In this document: piece after piece, positions 54,490 to 63,424 of the stretch | Position numbering within the stretch: position 1 is the first letter of the stretch | Layout: each line of letters begins with the position of its first letter | Origin: an uncultured Pelagibacteraceae bacterium | GTDB taxonomy: Bacteria; Pseudomonadota; Alphaproteobacteria; Pelagibacterales; Pelagibacteraceae | Direction of reading: 5' to 3' | Assembly: GCA_902634455.1 (NCBI GenBank) | Contig: CACPKQ010000003.1 | Coordinates: forward strand, 1-64,000 | Length of the DNA: 64,000 bases | Program-made: the position numbers and the translations under genes | The notes under the pieces: model-generated | The model's input: the letters and a program-made list of their open reading frames with translations, nothing else | Database searches by the model: none | What the model was told of the DNA's origin: nothing

Positions 54490-55156
54490 TCCAGTTTAAA
54501 TATTCTGATTTAGTAATTTTATAAAATTTAACAGTATCCCCGGGATTTATTTTTAAAGGATTGTCCTGTTTTAATTTGTCAAAAATTTTTATTGGAGTAT
54601 TTCCGATTATGTTCCAGCCTCCGGGGCTTTCAAATGTATAAATATTAGCAAACTGTTCCGTAATTCCTATTGATCCCTTGGGAACCTTGACTCTTGGTGT
54701 CTCAAGTCTTTTTAATCTTATCTTTTCATCAACATCACCTAAAAATGGCATTCCAGCAATAAAGCCAGTCATATAGCAAAAATAATTTTTATTAAAAAAT
54801 GACTCTAAAATTTTACTGGTATCTAAACCAAGTTTTTTGGAAAGTCTTTCTGTGTCTAAACAAAATTCCTCATCAGTGCAAACTGGAATTTGAACATTTT
54901 TTTTTTCTTGAGCTTCTAGCTTTGAGATTTCAATTTTTAATATTTCGCTTTTTAACTGCTCATATTTAATATTTTCTAAATCAAAAGAAATTATTAGTTT
55001 ATTGTATGATGGGGTTATATTGGTAATTCCTGGTATTTTATTTTTTTGTAAACTTTTAAAGTATTTAATAACATTGGAGTTTATTTCTTTATTTACTGCA
55101 TTGCCAAAATCGCAATACAAGGCCGCATCTCCAAGATTTGATATATTTTTTATCAT
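54482..55156 (-). CDS. pxpB: 5-oxoprolinase subunit PxpB
   Basis: Second subunit of 5-oxoprolinase, KipI-like. 224 residues. Visible marks are ALYCDFGNAVNKEIN near the start, GFIAGMPFLGDVDEKIRLKRLETPRVKVPKGSIGI (about 133-167) and ESPGGWNIIGNTPI near 178. Its start is 27 bases from the divergent pxpA start, so the three subunits are split over two divergent transcripts. Confidence 0.92.
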   Translation of the reverse strand: MIKNISNLGDAALYCDFGNAVNKEINSNVIKYFKSLQKNKIPGITNITPSYNKLIISFDLENIKYEQLKSEILKIEISKLEAQEKKNVQIPVCTDEEFCLDTERLSKKLGLDTSKILESFFNKNYFCYMTGFIAGMPFLGDVDEKIRLKRLETPRVKVPKGSIGITEQFANIYTFESPGGWNIIGNTPIKIFDKLKQDNPLKINPGDTVKFYKITKSEYLNWNE

Positions 55157-55183
55157 GCTGTGTTATACTTAAGTTTTATTGCT

Positions 55184-55957
55184 ATGGAAATTAATATTAA
55201 TTGCGATCTAGGAGAAAAGTCTAAGCTTCACTCAAATATAAATGATCCAGAATTATTAAAAATTGTAAATTCTGCTAACATTGCATGTGGATATCATGCC
55301 GGTGATAAAGAGACGATGCACCAAGTAGTTTCTATCTCAAAAGAAAATGGTGTAAGCATAGGCGCACACCCTTCTTTTAATGATGTGGAAAACTTTGGAA
55401 GAAAAAGAATGAATTTAAGACCTGAAGAAATAAAAAAATTAATTATTGATCAGTACGAAATTTTACAGAAAGTAGCTTCAGAAAATGGTGAAAAAGTAAG
55501 TCATATTAAACCCCATGGAGCCTTAAATAACATGGCCTGTGAAGACTTAGAGCTTGCAACAACTTTAGCAAAAGCAGTAAATGATATAAGCAAAGATCTA
55601 ATTTATTTAGTTCCTACAGGGTCAAAAATGGAAGAAGCGGCAAAAAAGTTAAACATGAAAATAGCTTGTGAAATATTTGCTGATAGAAACTATGAAGATA
55701 ATGGAAACTTAGTGTCAAGAAAAAGGGGAAATGCATTGATCACTGACCCAGAAATTTGTAAAAAACATGTTTTAAAGATGGTCCAAAATCAAGCTTTAAA
55801 TTGTTTTTCAGGCAAACAAATTCCTTGTGAAATTGACTCTGTTTGTATACATGGTGACAATGAAAGCTCCCTTGCAACTGCAAGATCAATTAGAGATAAT
55901 CTTGTTTTAAATAAATTAGATTTAAAACCATTAAATAAAATGAAAAAATTCAATTAA
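55184..55957 (+). CDS. pxpA: 5-oxoprolinase subunit PxpA (LamB/YcsF family)
   Basis: Third subunit of 5-oxoprolinase. 257 residues from ATG 55184, which gives MEININCDLGEKSKLH, the family start; a GTG at 55160 is in frame but adds eight unmatched residues. NSANIACGYHAGDKETMH, IGAHPSFNDVENFGRK and SVCIHGDNESSL follow. Transcribed with the allantoin genes downstream (3 bases to puuE). Confidence 0.94.
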   Translation: MEININCDLGEKSKLHSNINDPELLKIVNSANIACGYHAGDKETMHQVVSISKENGVSIGAHPSFNDVENFGRKRMNLRPEEIKKLIIDQYEILQKVASENGEKVSHIKPHGALNNMACEDLELATTLAKAVNDISKDLIYLVPTGSKMEEAAKKLNMKIACEIFADRNYEDNGNLVSRKRGNALITDPEICKKHVLKMVQNQALNCFSGKQIPCEIDSVCIHGDNESSLATARSIRDNLVLNKLDLKPLNKMKKFN

Positions 55958-55960
55958 CCT

Positions 55961-56866
55961 ATGTCAAAAAAATACCCAAGAAATATGATTGGTTATGGAT
56001 CTAAACAAATTAAAGTTGTTTGGCCGAACAATGCAAAATTAGCCCTACAAATTGTACTAAATTATGAAGAAGGAGGCGAAAACAGTGTATTGCACGGTGA
56101 CAAATACTCTGAAACTTTTTTATCAGAAATTATTGGAGCTCAACCAATAAAAGGTCGTCACATCAATATGGAATCTTTTTATGAGTATGGATCTAGAAGA
56201 GGTTTTTGGAGACTGCATAAATTATTTAGTGAAAAAAAAATTCCTATAACTATTTTTGGAGTGGCCATGGCTTTAGAAAGAAATCCTGAAATTTGTGAAG
56301 CTATAAAAAATGGCGACTACGAAGTTGCTTCACATGGTTGGAGATGGATTGATTATCAAAATATAAAAAAATCCGTTGAAAAAAAACATATGCAACTAGC
56401 AATTAAAACAATTAAGAAAATTTTTGGTAAACGTCCCTTGGGTTGGTACACAGGAAGATGTAGCCCAAATACTAGAGAGTTAGTTTTTAAAGAAGGTGGT
56501 TTTTTATATGATAGCGACTCATATAGTGATGATTTACCTTATTGGGAATATAGAAAAAACAAGAAACAACTAATCGTACCTTATACCCTAGATAATAACG
56601 ATATGCGCTTTGCTACAAATCAAGGATTTAATAGTGGGGATCAGTTTTATACATATTTAAAAGATAGCTTTGATGCTCTTTATGAAGAAGGTAAAACTCA
56701 TCCTAAAATGATGTCTATTGGCTTACATTGCAGATTAATTGGAAGACCTGGAAGAATTCAATCATTAAAAAAATTTTTGGATTATGTATTAAAATTTAAA
56801 GACATATGGATTTGCAAAAGAATAGATATCGCAAAACATTGGATTAAAAATTACTCCAATATATAA
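55961..56866 (+). CDS. puuE: Allantoinase PuuE (polysaccharide deacetylase fold)
   Basis: Opens the allantoin ring to allantoate, without metal in the PuuE type. 301 residues. It begins YPRNMIGYGSKQIKVVWPNNAKLALQIVLNYEEGGENSVLHGD, as PuuE does, and has GRHINMESFYEYGSRRGFWRLHKLF, EVASHGWRWIDYQ, GWYTGRCSPNTRELV and SIGLHCRLIGRPGRI. Next to allantoicase, so the ring-opening and urea-removal steps are linked. Alternative: another NodB-type deacetylase, but the neighbours argue for allantoinase. Confidence 0.93.
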   Translation: MSKKYPRNMIGYGSKQIKVVWPNNAKLALQIVLNYEEGGENSVLHGDKYSETFLSEIIGAQPIKGRHINMESFYEYGSRRGFWRLHKLFSEKKIPITIFGVAMALERNPEICEAIKNGDYEVASHGWRWIDYQNIKKSVEKKHMQLAIKTIKKIFGKRPLGWYTGRCSPNTRELVFKEGGFLYDSDSYSDDLPYWEYRKNKKQLIVPYTLDNNDMRFATNQGFNSGDQFYTYLKDSFDALYEEGKTHPKMMSIGLHCRLIGRPGRIQSLKKFLDYVLKFKDIWICKRIDIAKHWIKNYSNI

Positions 56867-56873
56867 ATTTCAA

Positions 56874-57866
56874 ATGACTAAAAATAAAAACATTTTCTTA
56901 AACGGGTTAATAGATCTTGCACAATCAAGGTTAGGATCAAAAATAATTTATAAAACTGATGAATTTTTTGCTCCAGCAAGAAGAATTATTAATCCATGGC
57001 CTCCTGTATTTAAAGAAGGAGTATTTGATAAAAATGGTAAATGGATGGATGGATGGGAAACTAGAAGAAAAAGAGGTAAGGGTCATGATTATTTAATTTT
57101 AAAACTTGGTAGACCAGGAAAAATATACAAAGTAGATATAGATACTTCATACTTTTCGGGAAACCAACCCTCAAAAGTTTCTTTGGAAGCATGCTACAGT
57201 AAAAAAAAAATACCAAATAAAAATTCAAAATGGGTAACCATTGTTAAAAAAACACCTACTAAAGCTAATAGCCATCACTACTTTAATATTAAAAACAAAT
57301 CGATATTTTCACACGTTAAATTAAATATTTTTCCTGATGGAGGTGTTGCTAGACTAAGAATATATGGATCAATGAATATAAATAAAAAATTTGGGAAAAA
57401 AATTTTAAATTTAACATCAGTTTTAAACGGTGCAATACCAATTGTATGTAACAACGAACATTTTGGAAGAGCTGAAAATATTCTAGCTCCTGGAACTGGG
57501 AAAAATATGGGAGATGGTTGGGAAACAAGAAGAAGCAGAGGGAAAAATTTTGATTGGTTGATTATTAAGTGTGCCGCTCCAGGAAAAATAAAAAAAATTC
57601 AAATTGACACTCATCATTTTAAAGGAAACTATCCTGACAAATGCTCACTTCAAGCTGCCTACATAGATTCTAAAATTTCAAATAAATCAATTATTAATAG
57701 CTCTAAAAAATGGAAATTATTATTAAATAAAGTAAAACTTTCTGCAAATAAAAAACATAATTTTCAAAATAAGTTAATGAAAAATAAAAAAATAAATTAT
57801 ATTAAAATAAATATTTTCCCCGATGGAGGAATTTCAAGAATAAGAGCATTTGGAAAAGTCAATTAA
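56874..57866 (+). CDS. alc: Allantoicase
   Basis: Hydrolyses allantoate to ureidoglycolate and urea. 330 residues formed of two repeats. Each has the signature W-E-T-R-R: GWETRRKRGKGHDYLILKLGRPGKI (about 62-86) and GWETRRSRGKNFDWLIIKCAAPGKI (about 215-239), followed by a NIFPDGGVARLR- or NIFPDGGISRIR-type strand. EFFAPARRIINPWPP near the start is also typical. Shares its last base with the allA start. Confidence 0.95.
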   Translation: MTKNKNIFLNGLIDLAQSRLGSKIIYKTDEFFAPARRIINPWPPVFKEGVFDKNGKWMDGWETRRKRGKGHDYLILKLGRPGKIYKVDIDTSYFSGNQPSKVSLEACYSKKKIPNKNSKWVTIVKKTPTKANSHHYFNIKNKSIFSHVKLNIFPDGGVARLRIYGSMNINKKFGKKILNLTSVLNGAIPIVCNNEHFGRAENILAPGTGKNMGDGWETRRSRGKNFDWLIIKCAAPGKIKKIQIDTHHFKGNYPDKCSLQAAYIDSKISNKSIINSSKKWKLLLNKVKLSANKKHNFQNKLMKNKKINYIKINIFPDGGISRIRAFGKVN

Positions 57867-58360
57867 TGGAAAAAATTATAAGCCCAGAACCAATAAATAA
57901 TTTAAACTTTTCAGAGTTTGGAGAAGTGATTACCACCAAAGATATTAAACCTTTGGATATAAACAGCGGTTATGCTCAAAGATTTGACGGTATAGCAAAT
58001 TTAGACACAAAAGAGCAGAATGGTGAAACTACAATTTCTATATTTTCAGCCTTGAAAAGAAATTTTCCAATGAAGATTGATATGATGGAAAAACATCCTT
58101 TGGGTAGTCAAGCTTTTATTCCTATGAAAGAAACAACTTTTTTAGTTTTAGTTGCTCCTAAAGGTGAAAAACCTATAATTGAAAAAATTAAATCATTTAT
58201 CGTACCACCAGGAACTGGTGTAAATTATAAAGCTGGTACTTGGCACTTTCCTTTAATATCTACTGAAGACATGAATTTTTTAGTAGTTGATAGAAAAGGA
58301 TCCGGAAATAATTTAGTTATTGAGAATTTAGAAGAAAAAAAAATCGTCCTAAAATACTAA
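57866..58360 (+). CDS. allA: Ureidoglycolate lyase
   Basis: Splits ureidoglycolate into glyoxylate and urea, finishing allantoin breakdown. 164 residues. NFSEFGEVITT near the start, YAQRFDGIANLD, MMEKHPLGSQAFIPM and VPPGTGVNYKAGTWHFPLIS (metal-binding cupin strand) are family features. Ends the pxpA-puuE-alc-allA transcript. The glyoxylate product can feed glycine formation, which connects this operon to the gcv genes. Confidence 0.94.
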   Translation: MEKIISPEPINNLNFSEFGEVITTKDIKPLDINSGYAQRFDGIANLDTKEQNGETTISIFSALKRNFPMKIDMMEKHPLGSQAFIPMKETTFLVLVAPKGEKPIIEKIKSFIVPPGTGVNYKAGTWHFPLISTEDMNFLVVDRKGSGNNLVIENLEEKKIVLKY

Positions 58361-58388
58361 ACCCGTCGTATAAAATACAACGGGTTTA
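58358..58388. terminator. Bidirectional terminator between allA and the NCS1 permease
   Basis: A strong hairpin: TAAACCCGT pairs with ACGGGTTTA, and inside it GTAT pairs with ATAC around a 3-base loop, with one C/A mismatch. It starts in the allA stop codon and lies 15 bases beyond the end of the convergent permease gene. It is the clearest G+C-containing stem in the area. Confidence 0.8.
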
Positions 58389-58403
58389 ATACAATAAATT
58401 AAA

Positions 58404-59855
58404 TTATTTTCTACTTGAAATTAATAAATGAATAATTGCACCTAAAGCAGCACCAATTATCCAAGCATAGCCTCCGCCACCACCTAAGTTAGCAAAGAAG
58501 TCACTTAATGCACCAGGTAAAATATTTGGCCAAACTGTACCAACGGCAATGTAGCCTGAAATTATCCATGCCACCATTCCTTTTTGGTTAAATCCGCCAT
58601 TGTAATAGTACTTACCTCTTGGTTTGTCAGAAAACAAATCATTAACACTAAGTTTTTCATTTTTAATTATGTAGTAATCAACAATCATAATACCAAATAC
58701 AGGTGCAAGAATTGCTCCCAATGTGTTTACAAAAGGAAATATTCCCATTTGTGTAATCATTGAAACCCATAATCCACCAATAACAAATCCACAACCAGCA
58801 GTTATTAATCCGCCAATTCTGAAATTTATTTTACTTGGTATCAAGTTCGCTAAATCGTATGCGGGAGGTATAAAGTTAGCTACCATATTAATTCCAACGG
58901 TTGCTGCAAAAAATGCAAAAGCTGCAACTACTGTTAAAAGCATGTTATCAACTTTAGCAACCATATCTGTTGGTTGAGCTACATACTCTCCAAATACAGC
59001 TATAGTTCCTCCTGTGATCATTAATGTAATGAATGAAAAGAAAATTATGTTTCCAACTAGTCCCCATAAATTTCCTTTTTTCATTTCATTTTCATTTTTA
59101 ACGAATCTTGCAAAGTCGCCGAAGTTAATTACAACTGCAGCAAAATACCCAACCATGATAGAAAATACGGCTAGAAAAGCTGCAAATGATCCTAATCCTT
59201 CAAAACCACCAGAACGTGCTCCCCCTGAAAATATATTTCCAACTTCAGCTAAAAGACCTCCGCCAGCTTCAAACCAAATAGATAGCATTAAAAGAACCAT
59301 AACCACATAAACAGCTGGTCCTGCAAAGTTTAAAAATCTTCTAATTAGATCAACTCCTTGCCAAAACAGCCATATTTGGAAAGCAGAAACAAATATAAAT
59401 GAAATCCACATTATATTTGACATTCCTAAGAAGCTTCCGCTGCCTGTTGTTCCTGTTATCGCTGAAATTAATAGAGCCACAGCTGTAGATGCTGCATATG
59501 TTTGTGCTCCATACCAGAACATAGCAACAATTCCTCTTGCCATTGCTGGAAAGTTTGCCCCAAATACACCCATACTAACTCTTGCAAATACAGGATAGGG
59601 AATACCGTGCTTAACACTTGGTTTACCTGATAAATTAACTAGCCACATGATAAAAAATCCTGCTGCAATTAAAGCAATAAATACTGCCCAGCCATTTAAT
59701 CCTGAAGCTAAAAACAATGATGCTGCCAAAGTATATCCAAATAAACTTTGAACATCATTTGCCCATACGTTAAAGATTTCGAACCATCCCCAATTCTTCT
59801 TTTTACTCGGAGTTGGTGCTAAATCCGAATTGTAGAGCTTTTTAGATCTACTCAT
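58404..59855 (-). CDS. NCS1 family nucleobase/allantoin permease
   Basis: 483 residues with about twelve membrane segments. The start NSDLAPTPSKKKNWGWFEIFNVWANDVQSLFGYTLAASLF is the typical NCS1 start and first helix. Further marks are the NCS1-type helices of GIPYPVFARVSMGVFGANFPAMARGIVAMFWYGAQTY. NCS1 members carry cytosine, uracil, hydantoin or allantoin. The position next to allantoinase, allantoicase and allA makes allantoin the best guess. It is convergent with allA and diverges from terC. Confidence 0.9.
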   Translation of the reverse strand: MSRSKKLYNSDLAPTPSKKKNWGWFEIFNVWANDVQSLFGYTLAASLFLASGLNGWAVFIALIAAGFFIMWLVNLSGKPSVKHGIPYPVFARVSMGVFGANFPAMARGIVAMFWYGAQTYAASTAVALLISAITGTTGSGSFLGMSNIMWISFIFVSAFQIWLFWQGVDLIRRFLNFAGPAVYVVMVLLMLSIWFEAGGGLLAEVGNIFSGGARSGGFEGLGSFAAFLAVFSIMVGYFAAVVINFGDFARFVKNENEMKKGNLWGLVGNIIFFSFITLMITGGTIAVFGEYVAQPTDMVAKVDNMLLTVVAAFAFFAATVGINMVANFIPPAYDLANLIPSKINFRIGGLITAGCGFVIGGLWVSMITQMGIFPFVNTLGAILAPVFGIMIVDYYIIKNEKLSVNDLFSDKPRGKYYYNGGFNQKGMVAWIISGYIAVGTVWPNILPGALSDFFANLGGGGGYAWIIGAALGAIIHLLISSRK

Positions 59856-59870
59856 TTTATCTCCTTTAAT

Positions 59871-59897
59871 ATTTAAAAAGTTAAAAAACTTTTTATT
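59871..59897. promoter_or_regulatory. Inverted repeat in the NCS1-permease/terC intergenic region
   Basis: TAAAAAGTT and AACTTTTTA form a perfect 9-base inverted repeat with a short A-rich loop, in a 148-base gap between divergent genes. It lies 16 or so bases before the permease ATG and could be a protein-binding operator or a transcript hairpin. Perfect symmetry in AT-rich DNA can arise by chance, so confidence is low. Confidence 0.3.
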
Positions 59898-60003
59898 TTA
59901 AATAACGATATCAAAACTTGAATTTTAAAGTAAGTTTAAAAAAAGACCGTTATTTCTAAAAAATAGCACACTAAGTGCAAAATATTGCATTGAATCTAAT
60001 TTT

Positions 60004-60633
60004 ATGCAATATTCTCTTATCTTGTTTGAGCAAACCGTAGTATTAATTCAAATTATTTTTATTGATGTCATAATGGCTGCTGACAATGCAATCATTATTG
60101 GAATGATTGCAGCAGGTTTTGCCCCTAAACATAGAAATCAAATTATTATTTGGGGTGTTGTTGGAGCTTTAGTTTTTAGAATTATATTTGCTTTTTTTGC
60201 AACTTATCTATTTGGTTTTGCATATATAAAGATTCTAGGGGGGGTGTTATTAATCTGGATAGTCAATGATCTAAGAAGAGATTTATTTAATGAAAAAAAA
60301 ATAAAATCTCCAACCAAAGTTTCTAAGGAACCATCTTTTGTACAAAGCGTTTATAAAGTGTTATTTGCAGATCTTACTCTAAGTTTTGATAATGTAATTG
60401 GAGTAGTTGGTGCTGCTAAAAATAATATTAATTTGATGTTATTCGGATTATTTTTGTCAGTAGTATTGGTAGTTACACTTGCTAGATATTTTGCACAACA
60501 AATTAAAAATCATCAATGGATTGGTTATCTTGGCTTGATTGTAATTTTAATTGTTGCACTACAATTAATAATAGGTGGAATGAGTGATCTTAATATTATT
60601 AAAATAAATGAAAATTTTAAAAGATTTTTTTAA
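60004..60633 (+). CDS. TerC family integral membrane protein
   Basis: 209 residues, six to seven membrane segments. The family marks are acidic residues inside helices: FIDVIMAADNAIIIGMIAAGF (about 20-40) and LFADLTLSFDNVIGVVGAA (about 120-138). TerC/Alx proteins export manganese or other metals or work with membrane-protein secretion. It stands alone, divergent from the NCS1 permease and convergent with the TPR gene, with an AAAATAATTATTTT stem between their stops. Confidence 0.9.
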   Translation: MQYSLILFEQTVVLIQIIFIDVIMAADNAIIIGMIAAGFAPKHRNQIIIWGVVGALVFRIIFAFFATYLFGFAYIKILGGVLLIWIVNDLRRDLFNEKKIKSPTKVSKEPSFVQSVYKVLFADLTLSFDNVIGVVGAAKNNINLMLFGLFLSVVLVVTLARYFAQQIKNHQWIGYLGLIVILIVALQLIIGGMSDLNIIKINENFKRFF

Positions 60634-60651
60634 AAATAATTATTTTTATTA

Positions 60652-61083
60652 TTATGAGTCTTCTTTTGCCTCAATATCATTGAGTCTTTTTTCCATTGAA
60701 GCAATTTTATCGCATAGTAGATTACAAATTTTTGAAAAATTATTTAATAAATCTTTTACTTCAGAATAATCTGATCTTTTTAATTCCATATCAATTAACA
60801 TATACATTGCATCTTCATTATCTGGTTCAAGTAATAAAGTTGTGTTTAGATTTTTTTCTTCTTCCAATTCATTTTCTTCTAGATGAAATATTTTTGCTAA
60901 ATAAAGATAAGATTTTGAATCTTTTGGATTAAAAACAATATTTCTTTGAAATAAAAATTTAGATTCATCATATTTTTCCTCTTCATATAAAATTTTAGCC
61001 TCATTAAAAAAATTTTCATTAGCAATAGATGTGGAAAAGGACATCACAATAATTAATACAATAAATTTTAAAAATAAATTCAT
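60652..61083 (-). CDS. Secreted tetratricopeptide-repeat protein
   Basis: 143 residues. A signal peptide (about 1-22, FLKFIVLIIVMSFSTSIA) precedes two to three TPR-like units: AKILYEEEKYDESKFLFQRNIVFNPKD, SYLYLAKIFHLEENELEEEKNLNTTLLLEPDN, and MYMLIDMELKRSDYSEVKDLL. Ends in a short helix with two Cys (ICNLLCDKIASMEKRL). Probably a periplasmic scaffold; partner unknown. It lies 17 bases downstream of rlmE in the same direction. Confidence 0.75.
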   Translation of the reverse strand: MNLFLKFIVLIIVMSFSTSIANENFFNEAKILYEEEKYDESKFLFQRNIVFNPKDSKSYLYLAKIFHLEENELEEEKNLNTTLLLEPDNEDAMYMLIDMELKRSDYSEVKDLLNNFSKICNLLCDKIASMEKRLNDIEAKEDS

Positions 61084-61100
61084 ATATATATTATTATAAT

Positions 61101-61712
61101 CTAACTCAAAAATTTACAAATTATAAAACTTTCTTTTGAATTTTTTCTACTTGCGGGAGGTTTGTATATATTCACTTTTTTAAAATTTTTTTTAGCTTTT
61201 AATAGAATATCATTAAATAAAGAACCCATAAAAATTTTTGAAACAAATTTACCGTCTATTTTTAATATTTCTTTTGCAAAATCCATAGCTTCCATACATA
61301 GTTCACCGGTAACTAAAGAATCCATATTTTTGTTTCCTGTAGTATTTGCTGCCATATCAGAAAGAACTATATCAACTCTTCCTCCAAAATAATCTTTGAT
61401 CTGTTTCTTGGAATCACTTTCAGTAAAGTCGCCTTTAATTTGAAATATATTCTTAATTTTTTCCATTTCCATTAAATCTATGGATAAAATTTTTGCGTTT
61501 TTAATATTTTTGGATAAATATTGAGACCATCCTCCTGGAGCTGCACCAAGGTCTATAATTGAAATCCCATTTCTAAAAATTTTAAATTTTTTTTCTATTT
61601 CTTCAAGCTTATAAACTGCTCTTGACCTATAGCCTTCAATTTTTGACCTTCTAACATAAATATCTTTTCTTTGTTTATTGATCCAATCCTTAGATATTTT
61701 ATTTTTTTTCAA
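61101..61712 (-). CDS. rlmE: 23S rRNA (uridine2552-2'-O)-methyltransferase
   Basis: Methylates U2552 in the A-loop of 23S rRNA. 203 residues. SAM motif SIIDLGAAPGGWSQYLS (about 52-68), catalytic D in VLSDMAANTTGNK (about 115-127), and KFVSKIFMG with the catalytic Lys. The N-terminal YVRRSKIEGYRSRAVYKLEEI is typical. It follows the glycosyltransferase directly with no intergenic base. Confidence 0.95.
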   Translation of the reverse strand: MKKNKISKDWINKQRKDIYVRRSKIEGYRSRAVYKLEEIEKKFKIFRNGISIIDLGAAPGGWSQYLSKNIKNAKILSIDLMEMEKIKNIFQIKGDFTESDSKKQIKDYFGGRVDIVLSDMAANTTGNKNMDSLVTGELCMEAMDFAKEILKIDGKFVSKIFMGSLFNDILLKAKKNFKKVNIYKPPASRKNSKESFIICKFLS

Positions 61713-62624
61713 TTAATTTGAATACCTTAAGCTTTTAGATATGGATTTGTTTTCTAGAGTTTTAATTTCAATTTTGATACTTTTATCTAGTCTCATATCT
61801 TGATTATTTTTCCACAATCCCGCGGCGAGATGCATTATACCTATCTTAATATTTGGAAGATAGGGTTCGACAAAGCTTTGTGTTTTTTCATCAAACTTGG
61901 GCAATAAATTACTTGCTATCCAGTTGCAATTTAGTGGTAAAAATTCAGTATCAATCTCATCTATATAAACACTTATATTAATTGCTAGACCCTCAGATCC
62001 AAAAATTTTTCCAGATTTTAAAGTTTTTGATAGATTATTTTGCCAAATCTTCCAGCAGGGCGAGTTCTTTTCTAGTGAAAAAACGCCAATATTTATATGT
62101 GGTGCAAAGGCAAGCTTTCTAGCCTTATCGATACCAATGCCTGAACTAATTGCATGTTTAAAGTTTTGTGACTTAATTAAAGCTATTTTACCAAAAAGCC
62201 ATTTTGCTTTAGACATAATTTTATACCCTGGTCCCATAGTCTGAGTAATTCCAAGTTTTCCATTATCGCAAGCTTTAAAATATAACTCTACTGATTTCCA
62301 ATCATGTACCCAGGCATCACAATCAATCCATAGATATTTTTCATATCCGGGAAAATATTTTGGTAAAAAAGCTCTGGATACTTGGCTTTTAAGCCATTCT
62401 TTTCCTCTAACTTTGTATTCCGGAACATTTATATCCCATTCTGCTTTTTTAATTTCGTCAATTTTTTTTGATATAAGGTTTTTTTGTTCTTCATTTAAAC
62501 CAGCATCTAATATGCAAATTGCAACATCAGAACTTTCTTTAAAATTTTTAATTGAATCAATTAACTCATTTAGTAGCTCAAAATAACTTGCGTCTGCTAA
62601 TGAAACAATAACATTTTTTTTCAT
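61713..62624 (-). CDS. Nucleotide-diphospho-sugar glycosyltransferase (GT8-like)
   Basis: 303 residues. VSLADASYFELLNELIDSIKNF (start of the nucleotide-sugar fold) and the metal-binding DxD as WIDCDAWVHDW (about 99-109) are visible. FAPHINIGVFSLEKNSPCWKIWQ and GIMHLAAGLWKN near the C-terminus resemble family 8 and LPS-type transferases. Donor and acceptor unknown. It lies between pssA and rlmE with no gaps, in a minus-strand operon psd-pssA-GT-rlmE. Confidence 0.8.
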   Translation of the reverse strand: MKKNVIVSLADASYFELLNELIDSIKNFKESSDVAICILDAGLNEEQKNLISKKIDEIKKAEWDINVPEYKVRGKEWLKSQVSRAFLPKYFPGYEKYLWIDCDAWVHDWKSVELYFKACDNGKLGITQTMGPGYKIMSKAKWLFGKIALIKSQNFKHAISSGIGIDKARKLAFAPHINIGVFSLEKNSPCWKIWQNNLSKTLKSGKIFGSEGLAINISVYIDEIDTEFLPLNCNWIASNLLPKFDEKTQSFVEPYLPNIKIGIMHLAAGLWKNNQDMRLDKSIKIEIKTLENKSISKSLRYSN

Positions 62625-63422
62625 CTATAATACATCTTCATGTTCATCGCTTTCATCAGATTGTGTTTTAAATTTGTTATTGATCTTAAAGTAATGAAAT
62701 GAACTAATGGGAATCATAACTAAATAAGCTATGCCAGATAAAATAATTGTATTAAATGTATAGATTAATAATAATCCAAAATATAAAATTATTCCAAGAA
62801 GTAAAAATATAGTTGTACTCCTAGGAACAATGATTTTTTTTAAAGAATACGTTGGAATTTTACTGATCAAAAGTATTGAAATAATAACAAAAAGAACTGG
62901 AATAATTATATTATAATTTACATTAAAAAATTTAAATTCGCTAAAGCTGAAAACTAGAGGCATTAAAACTAAAACTCCACCAGCAGGAGAGGGAATTCCT
63001 TCAAAAAAATTGTCTCTCCAAGAAGGATCTGCATTTGAACTAACATTAAACCTTGCAAGTCTTAATGCTACACAAACTACATAAATTAAGCATATTAACC
63101 ATCCTACTCTTCCTAATTGATTTAATGACCAAAAATACATAATAAAAGCGGGCGCAACACCAAAGCTGATCACATCTGTTAAAGAGTCTAGCTCTTTACC
63201 AACCTGAGAGGTTCCTTTTATTAATCTTGCAATACGTCCATCCAAACCATCGATAATTGCAGCAACAAGTATTGCTATAATTGAAAGTTCAAATTTGCCA
63301 TCAAATGCAAATTTTATTGAGCTTAGCCCAATACAAACCCCAACTAAAGTAAACATATTTGGTAATATTATTCTTGTTTTCTTTGATGAAACTAATTTAA
63401 AATTTTTTTTAGGTTGTTCCAT
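62625..63422 (-). CDS. pssA: CDP-diacylglycerol--serine O-phosphatidyltransferase
   Basis: Makes phosphatidylserine, the precursor of phosphatidylethanolamine. 265 residues with about eight hydrophobic segments. The CDP-alcohol phosphotransferase motif D-G-x2-A-R-x8-G-x3-D-x3-D is seen in IDGLDGRIARLIKGTSQVGKELDSLTDVIS (about 58-87). The final tail is hydrophilic and acidic (TQSDESDEHEDVL). It is 2 bases downstream of psd, the usual pair. Confidence 0.95.
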   Translation of the reverse strand: MEQPKKNFKLVSSKKTRIILPNMFTLVGVCIGLSSIKFAFDGKFELSIIAILVAAIIDGLDGRIARLIKGTSQVGKELDSLTDVISFGVAPAFIMYFWSLNQLGRVGWLICLIYVVCVALRLARFNVSSNADPSWRDNFFEGIPSPAGGVLVLMPLVFSFSEFKFFNVNYNIIIPVLFVIISILLISKIPTYSLKKIIVPRSTTIFLLLGIILYFGLLLIYTFNTIILSGIAYLVMIPISSFHYFKINNKFKTQSDESDEHEDVL

Positions 63423-63424
63423 TT

